A stretch of DNA of 64,000 nt from Variovorax sp. JS1663. Lineage in GTDB: Bacteria > Pseudomonadota > Gammaproteobacteria > Burkholderiales > Burkholderiaceae_C. The first letter of the stretch is position 1; every line of letters starts with the position of its first letter. Of the stretch, positions 1 to 12,000 are shown piece by piece. A model generated the notes under the pieces. That model ran no database searches and was not told where the DNA came from. It saw only the letters and a program-made list of their open reading frames with translations. The stretch covers positions 1 through 64,000 of the forward strand of contig NZ_LYMK01000021.1 in the NCBI RefSeq assembly GCF_002157355.1. Direction: 5' to 3'. The position numbers and the translations under genes are program-made.

Positions 1-3000
1 TGGATGCGGGCGAGACCTTCACCTACAGCCTGGTCAACAACGCCGGCGGCCGCTTCACGATCGACGCCACCACCGGCGTGGTCAGCGTGGCCGGCGGCCC
101 GGTACTGAACTACGAGGCGAACACCAGCCACGAACTGGTCGTGCGCGTCACCGACGGCGCGGGCCTGTCCAAGGACCAGACCATCAAGGTGCGCGTGGCC
201 GATGTCAACGAAGCGCCGGTGGCCACCGACTGCTCGATCACCATGGCCGAGGACTCTTACGTCAACTTCCGTGCCACCACGATGGGTAGCGTGCAGTTCG
301 ATGATGGTCTGGCGCCGGCCGTGCGCATCGACACCTTGCCTTCGCAAGGCGTGATGACGCTCTTCGGCCAGCCACTGGCCGTGGGCCAGATGGTCAAGGT
401 CGACGATGTCGAGAACATCGAGTTCAAGCAGAACCTGTTCAACCTGCAGTCCTTCGGGTACACGGACGTGGACAGCGGCGACAGCATCCAGGGTGTGCGG
501 ATCGATACGCTGCCCAGCCATGGCCAGCTGGGGCTCAACGGCTACGTCGTGGAATCAGGGCAAATCATCGCCGTCGCGGACTTGCAGAACCTGGTCTTCA
601 AGCCAGTTCACGACTTCAACGGCGCCACCAGCTTCAGCTACAGCATGCAGGATGCGGCGGGCGCCTTCTCGCCCGCGCCGGGCACCTTCACCATCAACGT
701 CACGCCGGTCAACGACACGCCCATCATCGACCAGGTCGTCTCGCAGGATGTGCGAGAGGGTGGCCTGACACGGCTGGAAGGGCTGCACTTCAGCGACGCG
801 GACGCGGGCAGCAACGCCGTCACGGTCAAGCTGCACGTGAATGCCGGCATCATGCGTTCCAACGGCACCAGCCTGGTGCAAGTGGAGGGCGACGGCAGCG
901 ACACCATCGTGCTCACCGGTGCGCTGGGCGACATCAACGACTTCGTTGCCAATGGCGACGGCGTGCACTATGGCGCGCCGCAGACCTATGCCAAGCCGGA
1001 GATCAACTCCACCATTGAGCGGCTGGACGCCCAGGCCGATCCTGCGGTGCGCATCGTGATGAATGCGACGCAGGGCACCTTCAATGCCAACGAGAGGGCG
1101 GGCATCATGGTCACCGGCAATGGCACCGGCACGCTCACCGTCGTTGGTCGAGCCAGCGTGCTGAGCGATTACCTCGAGCATGACGTCACGCATTCGCAGG
1201 CCGCCCAGAGTACCCTGCTGCAAGTGCGCATCAACGACAACGGCAACGCGGGCGAGGATCCAGGCCTGACCGGCGAGGCCAACAATGAGAAGGCGTATTC
1301 ATTCACCAGCTTGTTGGTGGTGCCGGAAGGGCACGATCTGCGGGCGTCGTATGTCGCAGGCTCGCCCGACAACGGCCCTGGGCTGAGCGCCACGACGATT
1401 GCCGGAATGGCGGTGGGCACGCCGCTGCTGCTGGCGGGGACGGTCGGTGCAAACTCTGGCATCCGGGCGCGCACGATCGAAGAATTCTTCAAATGGCTCT
1501 CCGAGATCCTGTGCGGCGCGCCAACTGCGGATGAACCCCCCTTCACCGACGAAACAGCGGTGGAGCTCGTGGAATCCTCCGATGCAGAGTATTCGCAGTT
1601 CGAGGCAGTGAATGATTTTCTCGATGCGAAAGAGATACTGAACGACAACGATAGCTTTGACAGCAGCGTAGACAGCCCGTTGAACGATCTGACGCCGCCG
1701 ACGCCGCCGACGACGCCGACGACGCCGCCAACGACGCCGCCGCTGCCACCGGCCGTACCGTTCATCCAGGCCTTGTCTGTCTTGCTCGGTCTGGGACTGG
1801 GCGTCATCCTGCCCCTGGTTCTCACGTTCAAGCCTTCGGCATCGGACACCCATGTCAACGAAGCGCCCACCATCGAACTGCCTGGCTCGAGTCTGGACGT
1901 CTACCAGGGCGAGGCCACCGTCGTCAAGGTGAGGTTCGACGACACCGATGTCGGCGACAACCTCATGAAGGTCAAAATGTGGGCGGCCGATGGCACCCTG
2001 CAGGCTGTAAGTTCCGGTGGCGTCACCGTCACCACGCGTAGCGGCGTGAATTCGGATGGCGTTGAAGTCGAGGAAGTGAACCTGGCTGGCACGCTGAGCG
2101 ACCTCAACGCTTTCATCGAAGCAGGCAAGCTCACCTACACCGCGGATCTGCTGGCCACCGGCCCGGCCCAGCTGCACATCGTCGTCAGCGACAGCGGTGG
2201 CAGGGGCGTGGACCCCGGCGCCGAAGGCCAGGGCGGCACGGGGGGCACGGACGACGAACAGGGGTCGGCGACCTACACGCTGAACATCCTGGAGGTGAAC
2301 CACGCGCCCGAGAGCGGGGATGCCACCATCACGGTCAAAGAGCATCAGCCGCATGTCTTCACGATGGCCGAGTTTCCCTTCGCCGAGTCGGTGGACAGCA
2401 ACAACCAACTGGCTGGCATCAAGATCACCGCGCTGCCGGGGTCTGGCCAACTGACTGTGTACGGCGTGCCGCTGTTCCTCGTCAATGGCGTGGCCGCGTT
2501 CGTGTCGGCGCAGGACATCGCTGACGGCAAGTTCGTCTTCACGCCGGCGAACTCCGGCACCCCGCAGGATTCCACCAGCTTCACCTTCGAGGTGCAGGAC
2601 GACGGCGGCACGGCGCACGGCGGCAAGGACACGTCTGCCCCGCACACGATGTCGCTGAACGTCGACCATGCCCCGGTGCTGGCCCTGGACGAGTCCACCT
2701 TCAACGAGGCGCAGCAACCGAAAGGACAGCTCGCAACGGACGTCGTCATCACCGACGTGGACACCAACCCCGCGGGCATCACCACGGTCAATCTCACCGT
2801 CACGCAGCCGCATGCCGGCGACAGCTGGGCGGTGGACATGGTGCGCTTCGCCGATGCCTACCAGCAGCTGGGCGCAGGCGGCACCCCACCCACGGTGAAC
2901 ATCGCCTCCACCGGCGAGAACAGCTACGCGCTGACCTTCTCGGGTGAGAACGGCTCCACTGCGGTTTCCATCGCCGTGGCGCAGGCGCTCATCGACTCGC

Positions 3001-6000
3001 TGGTGTTCCACACCGAGAGCCCCAACATGGACGAGGGCACACGTGAGTTCATGGTGCAGATCGTGGACGAGTACGGCGTGCGTTCGAACGCCGCTTTGGC
3101 CTCCGTCCAGGTCACCAGCACTTTCGGCGAGATCGAGCGCGCCATCGAGGCGAGCAAGCAGGTCATCGCCGGCTTCGTCTCGCAGCCGACGACGGTATCG
3201 GTCGATTCGTTCGCCAGCGACCAGCAGCAGGGCCTGATGGAATGGATACACCGCCGCGGCGAACTCGCCGATGCGGTGCGGAAGGCGCTTTCCAAGGCCC
3301 CCGTCACGGGCGGCGTCGTCGAGCTGGGCGGCAGCCTCACGGAGGCGCTGGACGTGCTGGGCGTGGACTACGACAAGCGCTCGGCCAACCCGTCGATCGA
3401 TGTGTCCGAGCAGCCGGGAGCGCTGTTCGCCGACGCCGAGCGCGGCACGGTGCGCCTGTCTGAGGAGTACCGGTTCGCTCTCTTGATGAAGATGGGCGAG
3501 CTTCGCGAGTCGATGCGGTTGAGCCAGTACGCCGAAGTCGTCGACGCCCTGGCCGAAGCAGTGCAAGGCGACGGCACGGCCGACGAATGGCAAGTGCCCA
3601 ATGCGGCGTGGCTGGTGTCCTGGTTGAACTCGGTCGGCGTGACGCAGACAGGCCAACTGGCGACGGATGCATCGGGCACCTTGTCGGCCACCAAGGAAAC
3701 GTTCCTGCAATTGCTGGCGGATCTCGACCAGCACCGCGTGGCCGAGATGGGCAAGCACTCTCCCTACGTCGAGATGGCCTCCTACCTGCTCACGCAGTGC
3801 AGGCCGGAGGGCGGCGTGTGGACGGTCGACAGCGCGCTGCTGGACCTGCTCGACAAGCTGGGCATCGAGCACCAGGCGCCGGCACAGCTGGCCAGCGGCG
3901 CCAACCTCGTGCAGAACCTGCTCGCGGTGGGCTCCCTCGCCTATACGAGCGACGGCAAGCTGGCCATGTCGCCCATGACGATCGACAAGCTGACGCGGTC
4001 GCTGGCCGATGCCATGGCCGACGGCAAGGGGATCGACTCCCCGGTCAGCGGCCTGCTGGATCTGCTGCAGGCAGCGACGGCGACGAATGGCATCTACACC
4101 CTCACCGCCCAGCAGGCCCAACTGCTGCAGGACTCGGGCGTTTCGTTCCGCGCCGTCGAGGCGTTGAGCGGTACGCCGCTGGCGGGCGAGGTTTCGCGAA
4201 GCGGGCCCGATGCGCCAGTCTTCTTCAATGAATCAACGCGTGCCTCGCTGCTGGCGCAACTGAGCGTGCTGCAGCTCCAGGCCGATCCGCTGCAGGCCGA
4301 GGGCGGTGCGGTGGGTGACCTCCTGCCGGTGCTGGAATCGCTGCAGCGCGCGGTGGACACCTCGTTCTACGGCAAGCCGCTGCAGCAAGTTGGAGCCTCG
4401 GACGATCTGCTGGAAATGCTGGTCGCGCAGGGCTTCCAGATCGATGACTTCAGCAACTACACCCAGGCTCAGCGCGACGCCATCGTGCCCGGGCGCGTCG
4501 AGTCGGAATCCGGTCTGCTGCAGGTGTTCAAGCTCGACGGTGCGCTCTTCATGGCCCCGGCCGCGGTCAGTGCGCTGACCAAGGAGCTGTCCCGCGAACT
4601 GCAGGACATCGGGCTCGATCTCGGCACCCGGAGCGTCCTGCCGGCAGAACAAACGCAGCTCTCCGACTTCACGCCGCTGGAGACGGCGCACCAGCGGCAG
4701 GCAGAGCATCCGTCCTTGCTGCCGCTCACCGATGCCATGGCACTGGTCAACGACACGGCGCATGCGCTGAGCGCGATGCTCCGTCCGTCTTCGTCGCAGA
4801 CTTTGAACGGCGCGGCTTCGACCCAGATCCCGGGCATGGTCGTCGACATCGACCCAGACTTGTTCACCGCGATGATGGCTTCTGCCGGCATCGAAATGAA
4901 GAATCTGGGGCCGGTCGGAAGCCTCGACGCCGCCGGGGCAAGCTCGCTGGGCGACGCGGCCCAGCTGGCCTTGACCTACACGGCCGACGGCTCGCTGGTG
5001 CTCTCGCAAGCCACCATCGATGCGCTGCGCACGAAGCTCAACGCGCAGTACTTCCACGAACGTGCCGACCTCGCCCACAGCGCCATGGCGGCGCTGCTGC
5101 ACGACGATCCGGACGCGCACCTGAACATCCTCAATGAGGCCGACAACACGCTGCGCGACGCTCCGGCCTCGACCGCGGGCGTGGGCCTTGCCGTCGTCGA
5201 TGCCCAGTTGCTGCCGACACTGGTGCAGCTCGGCATCTCCCTGACGCTGCAGTCCCGGACTTCCCAGCCCACCACGGCCGACGTGGATGCACTGCAGTCG
5301 AACGAAGGCCGCTTCGTGATCGACGAAGCCCATCAGACGCTCATCATGAGCGAGGGCACGCGCACCGCGCTGCTGCGGCAGGTTGCCGCGCAGATGCAGG
5401 CCTCGCAGGTGACCGCGTACACGATCGATCCGCAATCCATCGCCGATGCCCGGTACGCAGGCAATCCCCAAGCGGCCGCCTACAACCCGATCGATGCAGC
5501 CGCCGTGCAGGATGCGCTCACGCACGCCGTGCCGGACGTGGTGCACGGCCTCGTGCGCGTCGACGTCGACGAGGCCCTGCTGGCGCGCCTGCACCTGGGC
5601 ATTGCCGACGCGGGCAACTTCGATGGCAGCAGCGCCGCCGCGGCGACTGCGTTGTTGCAAGCCAAGGTCGGCACGGTGCAGCACGACGCCGATGATGGCA
5701 AGCTCGTGATGTCCGTCGCCACGCACACCCTGCTGCAGACGCAGCTGGAACTGGTACAGGACGCGGCCACCGGCGCCAGCCCGCTGGATCCCGCCACCGT
5801 GGTGGGCCGGATGGCCGAAGTCAACCAGCTGCTCAACGAAGTGCGCGTGGGGGTGTCCATCGACGACGATGGCTTTGTGTACATGCGGCCGGACAGCGAC
5901 TTGCTGAGCAGGATCGAGCAGGTGCTCGGCATCACCATCACCGACCTGGGCGCGTTCGACAGCGCGGCCGATCCGGCCACCTATGCACTGGCGGCCCAGG

Positions 6001-9000
6001 CCAACACCGCCGCCCATACGACGGACGGCTGGATCGTCGTCTCCACGGCCACGCAGCAGGCCTGGACATCGCAACTGTCGGCGGCGGCGGCCGCCGTGGG
6101 CGGCGATCTGGAAGGCTCGCACCAGTTCGATCCGAAGGACGAAGCGCTTGCGGTCGTGAATTGGCAGGCCCGCTCCGAGTCAGTCGGCGCGTTCGATGCC
6201 ATCGAGGCGCAGCTCACGCCGCTGCTGGTGGGTTCCAACTTCGAAGATTTCACGTCGAGCAGCGGCGTGGCGTCGCTGTGGCGCGTGGCGGCGGACGCGG
6301 GCTTGACCATCGCCTCGCTGGCCGCGCAGCTGGGTGGCCTGCAACTGACGGATCTGGGCGCCCTCGACACGCATGCAACCAGCACGATCGATGCGCTGCT
6401 GGAGGCGCCCTACGGCATCGTGAGGCAGCCCGGCGGCTCGCTCCTGATGTCCCCTGAGACGCGGCAGGACATCGTCGACGCGCTGGCCGGCCGGCTCGCA
6501 GATGCCCGGCAGGCGGTGTGCGCGCACGCGGTGGACGAACTGCTGGCCGCCCGCGAGGAGGGCGGCAGGCTGGTGCTGGAGGACAACTCGCTGGTGCAGG
6601 ACCTGATGCGGCTGGGCCTTGGCGGCTCCGGCCGACTGGTCAGCGGCGATGCGCCGGAATTCGGCGAACTCGCCGTCAACGGCCGGTCGGAGGTGACGCT
6701 GACCGAGCTGACGCGTCTGCACCTGCTGTCGCAGATCGGTGCCGTGGAGTCGCTGCATGTGGATGTGAACGCAGACGACGCGGCGGCGCTGCTGGATGCG
6801 CTGCGTGTCGTTACGACCTCTCCCAATGGGATCGTGGCGGTGCCGGCCGGCGCCGGGCTGGCGCTGGCGGACGGCTGGCTCAGCCTCCGGGATGGCGGCG
6901 CCTATGCCGACACGGCGCTGGGACGCGGGAATCTGCGGGACGCACCGCTGGGCACCGTCCAGCACGGCGCGGACGGCACGCTCCACATGAGCAACGAGAC
7001 CATGAGCATCCTGCTGGCCGAGCTCGACGGCGTGAAGTCGAACGGCAAGACGACCGGGAGCCTCTCTCCCGACTCCGGCAACTACCTGCAGGCCGCGGCC
7101 GAAACGCTCACCTACCTCGGGCAGCTGGACAAGGTGCACGACGGCGACACCCCCTGGTGGCAGACCTTCAAGTCCTGGGTATTCGAACCGGTGGGCAATG
7201 CGCAGCAGCACGCCGCCGGCCTGAGCGGCGGCCTGCTGGACCAGGCCGAGATGTTCGGACTGCAGCTGAACGAACTGCACATCGAGACAGAGCAGCAACT
7301 GTCCGACGCGATCAGCCAAGGCCAACTGCGGCGGGCGAACACCGTGGTCATCGATGCCGAGGGCAATGTCCTGATGGCCCCCGAGACGCGCAAGAGCCTG
7401 GTCGGCGCGCTGCTGGAGCAAGTGCACAACCACTCCGGCGTCGACTGGTCGGAGTACTACGGCGACGGCACCGGAGGCATCAACGCGTTCGCGGCGTCAC
7501 TGGGCCTGCTGGCGGCCGACGAAGACACGGCTGTCGAAGGTCTCAAGCGCAACGTCACGGCGACGGCCAGCAACGCCAATTGGCTCGAACTCCAGGCCAA
7601 CGCCAACACTTTGCTCGCGATGCTGCAACTGGACAACCAGACAGCAGCCCTGGGTGGCAACACCTATGGCACGAATCTGACGGCCGACACGATGAGAGTC
7701 TTCCAGGACGCCCTGGTGTACTTCGGGCTCGACGATCGCGCACTCGTGAGGGACCTGACGGGCGCCACGCTCGATGACGGCCACTATGCCGTCGATGGTG
7801 GCAAGGTGGTGATGACCACAGGCGCCTGGACCGAGCTTCTGCACACCGCGCAACAGGCCGTCGCCCTCAGCGGGCTGCAGGCCGAGCGAGACATGATGGA
7901 GGTCTTCGGAACCGGCGACCGCCTGGACGGTTCTCTGCTGCAGTTCGACACGTCCACGTTACCCGCCAGCTACGAGCACATCCTGGCGCTGAGCGAGCTC
8001 ACGCTCAAGGACGCTTTCGGCGTTTCGCACGGCGTGGACGCCGGTACGCTGATAAGGATCTCGCGAGCAGCACAGGAGGCCGACGATCTCACGTCCTTCC
8101 GGAATGAGTCGGTGAAATACGTGGTTGACGGCGTCACCATCGACACGACGAACGGTGCCATGCTCGATCTGTATGTCCGGCTCACCGAGGAGGGCGATTC
8201 GTATGCGCTGACGAAGGACGGAGCCGGCATCGTCATGTCGTCTCAGGCACGCCATGACCTCCTTGCCGCAGCGACGAAGCACGTACAGGTGGCCAGCGCC
8301 AGCCTCGCCGAGATGGCGAGTGATTCGCTGGGCCAGGCCGAAGACTACTCGGGCGCGGCAGGCGTCAAGAAGTTTCCTGCCGGAGCCATTCTGACGCTGC
8401 TGGACGCACTGGGCATCCCGCACATGGTGGCGAGCAACTCGGCCACCGTCTTCACGAGCAAGCTGCCCAACGCGGTCTACATCAGCGGTGCAACCGCCTA
8501 TGTCTCGGCGGACACCTATGCCACGCTCCAGGAGCGCGTTGACGCCATCGTTCATCACAGCACGGCAGCGGCAAGCAAGGCCCTGGACGACGTGGTCAAC
8601 GGCACTGTCGTCGTGGGCGACGGCGACCTCTTCCATCAGAACTCTCGCGTTGAAGCGATGTCGGCCGTTGCGCACGACGCCACCGACAAGACCGCCGTCG
8701 CGAAAACCGTGGTCTCGGTGCACGTCAGCGCCGACACGATGCAAGCGTTCGTGGACAAGCAATTCATCTCGGCCTGGTCGACTATCGGCTCCCTGAGCGC
8801 TGCCACGCAGGACCAGTTCGACGCGTTGTGGTCGAGCGGAAAGATCGCGTCGGCGACCGCGGGAGGCCAGACGGTCTTCGTGATGTCCGAGGAAACGCTG
8901 GCGGAGCTCGAATCGAAGATCACCGACGCGGGCACGGCGGTCCAGTGGGGATTGAGAGCCGTTGACGCGTCGCTGATCGACGACCTGATCGGCGCGGGCA

Positions 9001-12000
9001 TCAAGGTGTCCGAGGCGCGGTACCTGCTGGCGGACGGACAGTCGCATACCAGGTTCACTGACGCGACGCAGCTCGACCGTGCGTTGAACGATGCATCGCC
9101 CGGAACGGTTTTCGTCGATGACGAGGGCAATGCCTGGATCAGCGGCGACACGGCGGCGCTTCTGCAAACCCAGCTTGGCGCGGCGCTGCATGCGAAGGGC
9201 AGTCCGGCGATGGACATTCCCGGCAGCGTCTCCGCTCAGCTGCAGGCCTACGATGCGCTGACGCCCATCTTCAACGGGAAGGCGGATTCCGTACTGATCA
9301 CCAAAGGCCCCGGTGGAACGTACGAGTTCGACCTGGCCCACATCGGCGAGGTCCAATCCCTGGGCATCGACATGAATCAGATCGCCACTACGGCGAGCCT
9401 GAGCGCATCGCCAGTGTCCAGCTACCAGATCGTCGACGGCAAAGCGGTGATCGATGCACGAACCTACGCGGCCATCAGCGCGCAGTTGCCGGTGCAGAAG
9501 TTCGCGCTGGAATCCTCGTTGTTCCAGAACGAGTGGCAGAAGGTCTCGTATGTCGGCAGCGACGGCCAAACGCACGTTTACTGGCGCAGCGCGGGGCAGG
9601 GCGACCACTTTGCCGACGCATTGACGCAGGCCAAGCTGCCGCTGGCCAAGCTGCCCTTGGAGGGTTTGTCGCTGGACACGCTCTCCGGCAGCATGGGCTA
9701 CATGATCGATGGCACCGGGCATGTCCTGGTGTCGGACGACACCCATGCCAGGATCGAGCCGGTGCTGGAGCTCGCCACGCTGGTGGCGCGCAAGAGCTTT
9801 GCCGACTCGGTGGGGGCGGCGCTGCACAATGCCGCGACACACGACACGCAGCCGCTGGTTCTCATCACCGACCCGACGTTGGTCGATCAGATCCGAAGCT
9901 ACAAGAGCAATGCGATCAGCTTCTCGTCGTTCGGCGTCGACAGCCAGAACCTCACCGAAGACGGCCGCGCCAAGCTGAGCAGCAGCGCGACCTACTTCTT
10001 TGGCAACGATGGCGACACCATCGTCATGAGCGTTGCCACCCGAGATGCGTGGGCCAGCGTGATGGGCGGCATTCCTGAGCTGTCCAACGCGGGCACGCCT
10101 ATGGCCGCCGTGCCCGACGTCGTCGAGGTCAAGAGCACGATGATGACCGGGTTCCTGCAGAGTCAGTTCGGGCTGTCTCTGGGCAACTTGCACGACGCTT
10201 CCAGCGCGGTGATCGCGCCGTCGTCGATCGATGCCGACACGCTCAGCGACAGCGGGCGCCGCGAGCTCGAGGCAACCCACAACCTGGTGGTGGCCGACAA
10301 AAACGGCAACCTGCTCATGTCCAGGGAGACGTGGGCCTCGCTCTCGGCGACGGCGGAGCGCGCCATCGCGGTCGCCGGGCACGACCTGAGCAGTACCGCG
10401 GAAGAGCTGATCTCCGCCGGTACCGCCATCCAGGTTCGCAACGGCGACTTGGTTGAATTGGCGGGAGACGCCTCGAACTGGATCGAGATGTTCCGGGCGG
10501 CCGGCGTGCCGTATGAACTGGTGAACGGCTTGCTGGACGCCGCCGGCAATGCGAGCTGGGATCTGTTTTCCCCGGCCACGCCGGGCACCTTCGCGGTGGG
10601 TATCAACGCCGCAGGTCACCTGGTCATGTCGAAAGAAACGGCCAGCGACCTGGGAATTTCCAGTGCGTATGCCACGGACATCTATGCCGCGGCACAAAGC
10701 GCGTCGCTGAGTTCCCCCGGCATGCTGGAGTTGCCCGCAAGCACCGACCACAGCGCGTACGACTCTTCACTTTATTGGAGGCCTTCGACCTACAGCAGTG
10801 TCACGGCCTCCGCGACGACCGGCTACACGACGGTCACGCGACTGAGGTACATGCTGAACAGCGGCATTGCCACTGATACAAGCATAGTTCAAACGCATTA
10901 TGAAAGCGACGTCTTGAAGATTTTCAAAGGCTTCAACGACCTGACTGCAGATGCAAAAAAGGAATGGCTGGCGCAACTTTCCGATTACTACATCCACAAC
11001 AAGAATCTTTTACCGCCAGGTTATGACATTGCTCAGATGCAAAGTGCGCGAAGCGCAGTTGGTGTTCTTACTCAAAATATCCTTACGAACCAATTGGAAG
11101 ATAAGCTCCAAAAGTTTAAACAGAAGGCGTATGAAATACTGGATGATATTGGAGATTTGGAGGGCTCTCGACTCCCCGCGGGACAGGTGAGAGCAAGGCT
11201 GGATGAACTAGCCGAAGCGATGAGATCTCTCTCGCTTGGCACAGAGAGCGTGATCTTTTCGGCAACAAAAATCGGCCAAAAAGCAGATGTGCTGTTGTCC
11301 CACGATGACGAAATTGAAATGCAGGTGGTGACAAAGGAGTCTGCTGTAGAAAATCGCATCACAGCTTTGAAAACGAAGTTGGAAAGGATCTTGACCGCTG
11401 GGAATGATATCAACGATGAAGATTATGACGCCTTCCAATCTGGATTGAATAGCGCCATTGAAAAATCCATGCGTAGTGTCCTAAAGGATATTGAAAGGCT
11501 CGACCATCAATCGGAGGCAACATGGGACGCCCTTGAAAAGGAAGTGCGGCACTCGGATAAGGTGAAGACCATTGCGAACCAGCAGAAGGCGGACCTGGAG
11601 CTCTCCAACGGCTTGCAAGCCATGCGCTTCTACGCATCGATCGGAAATACGGCGAACATCGTAACGAAGTGGGTAGACGCCTATCAATTGAATCAGCAGG
11701 CTCAAGCCGTGCTGGGGAATACAGCGGAGGCCGAACAACTTCGAGATCTCTACACATTCAAGGCCAGCTCGAAGGCGTTCGGGGGCGTCCAGACCCTTTT
11801 TTCTGCATCGCAGCTCTTCGGCTTCTACGGCTTCTTCAAGGATCCGGGGACACTCGCGGCCCACACTGCCTTGGCCAAGAAGCTGTATCCCGCCGATCTG
11901 CCGAATCCCTTCTTCAATAAGCCGGATCGCACAAGCCTGATGGAATGGATCAAAAATCGTCACCCGAAAGATGCTCTCACGCTGTGGCCTCTTGCTGATG

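Noticed and set aside
78..80. GTG as start of the giant gene
   Set aside because: The same frame is open back to base 3 with good cadherin-like sequence, so the gene begins outside the window.
1690..1755. CRISPR-like or tandem DNA repeat
   Set aside because: It is a codon-level Pro/Thr run in frame, without spacers. No CRISPR array was seen anywhere.
1299..10751. Long minus-strand open frames inside the giant gene (up to 940 codons)
   Set aside because: They are Arg/His/Gln-rich shadow frames caused by high GC at third positions, with no recognisable domains and with a convincing plus-strand protein over them.
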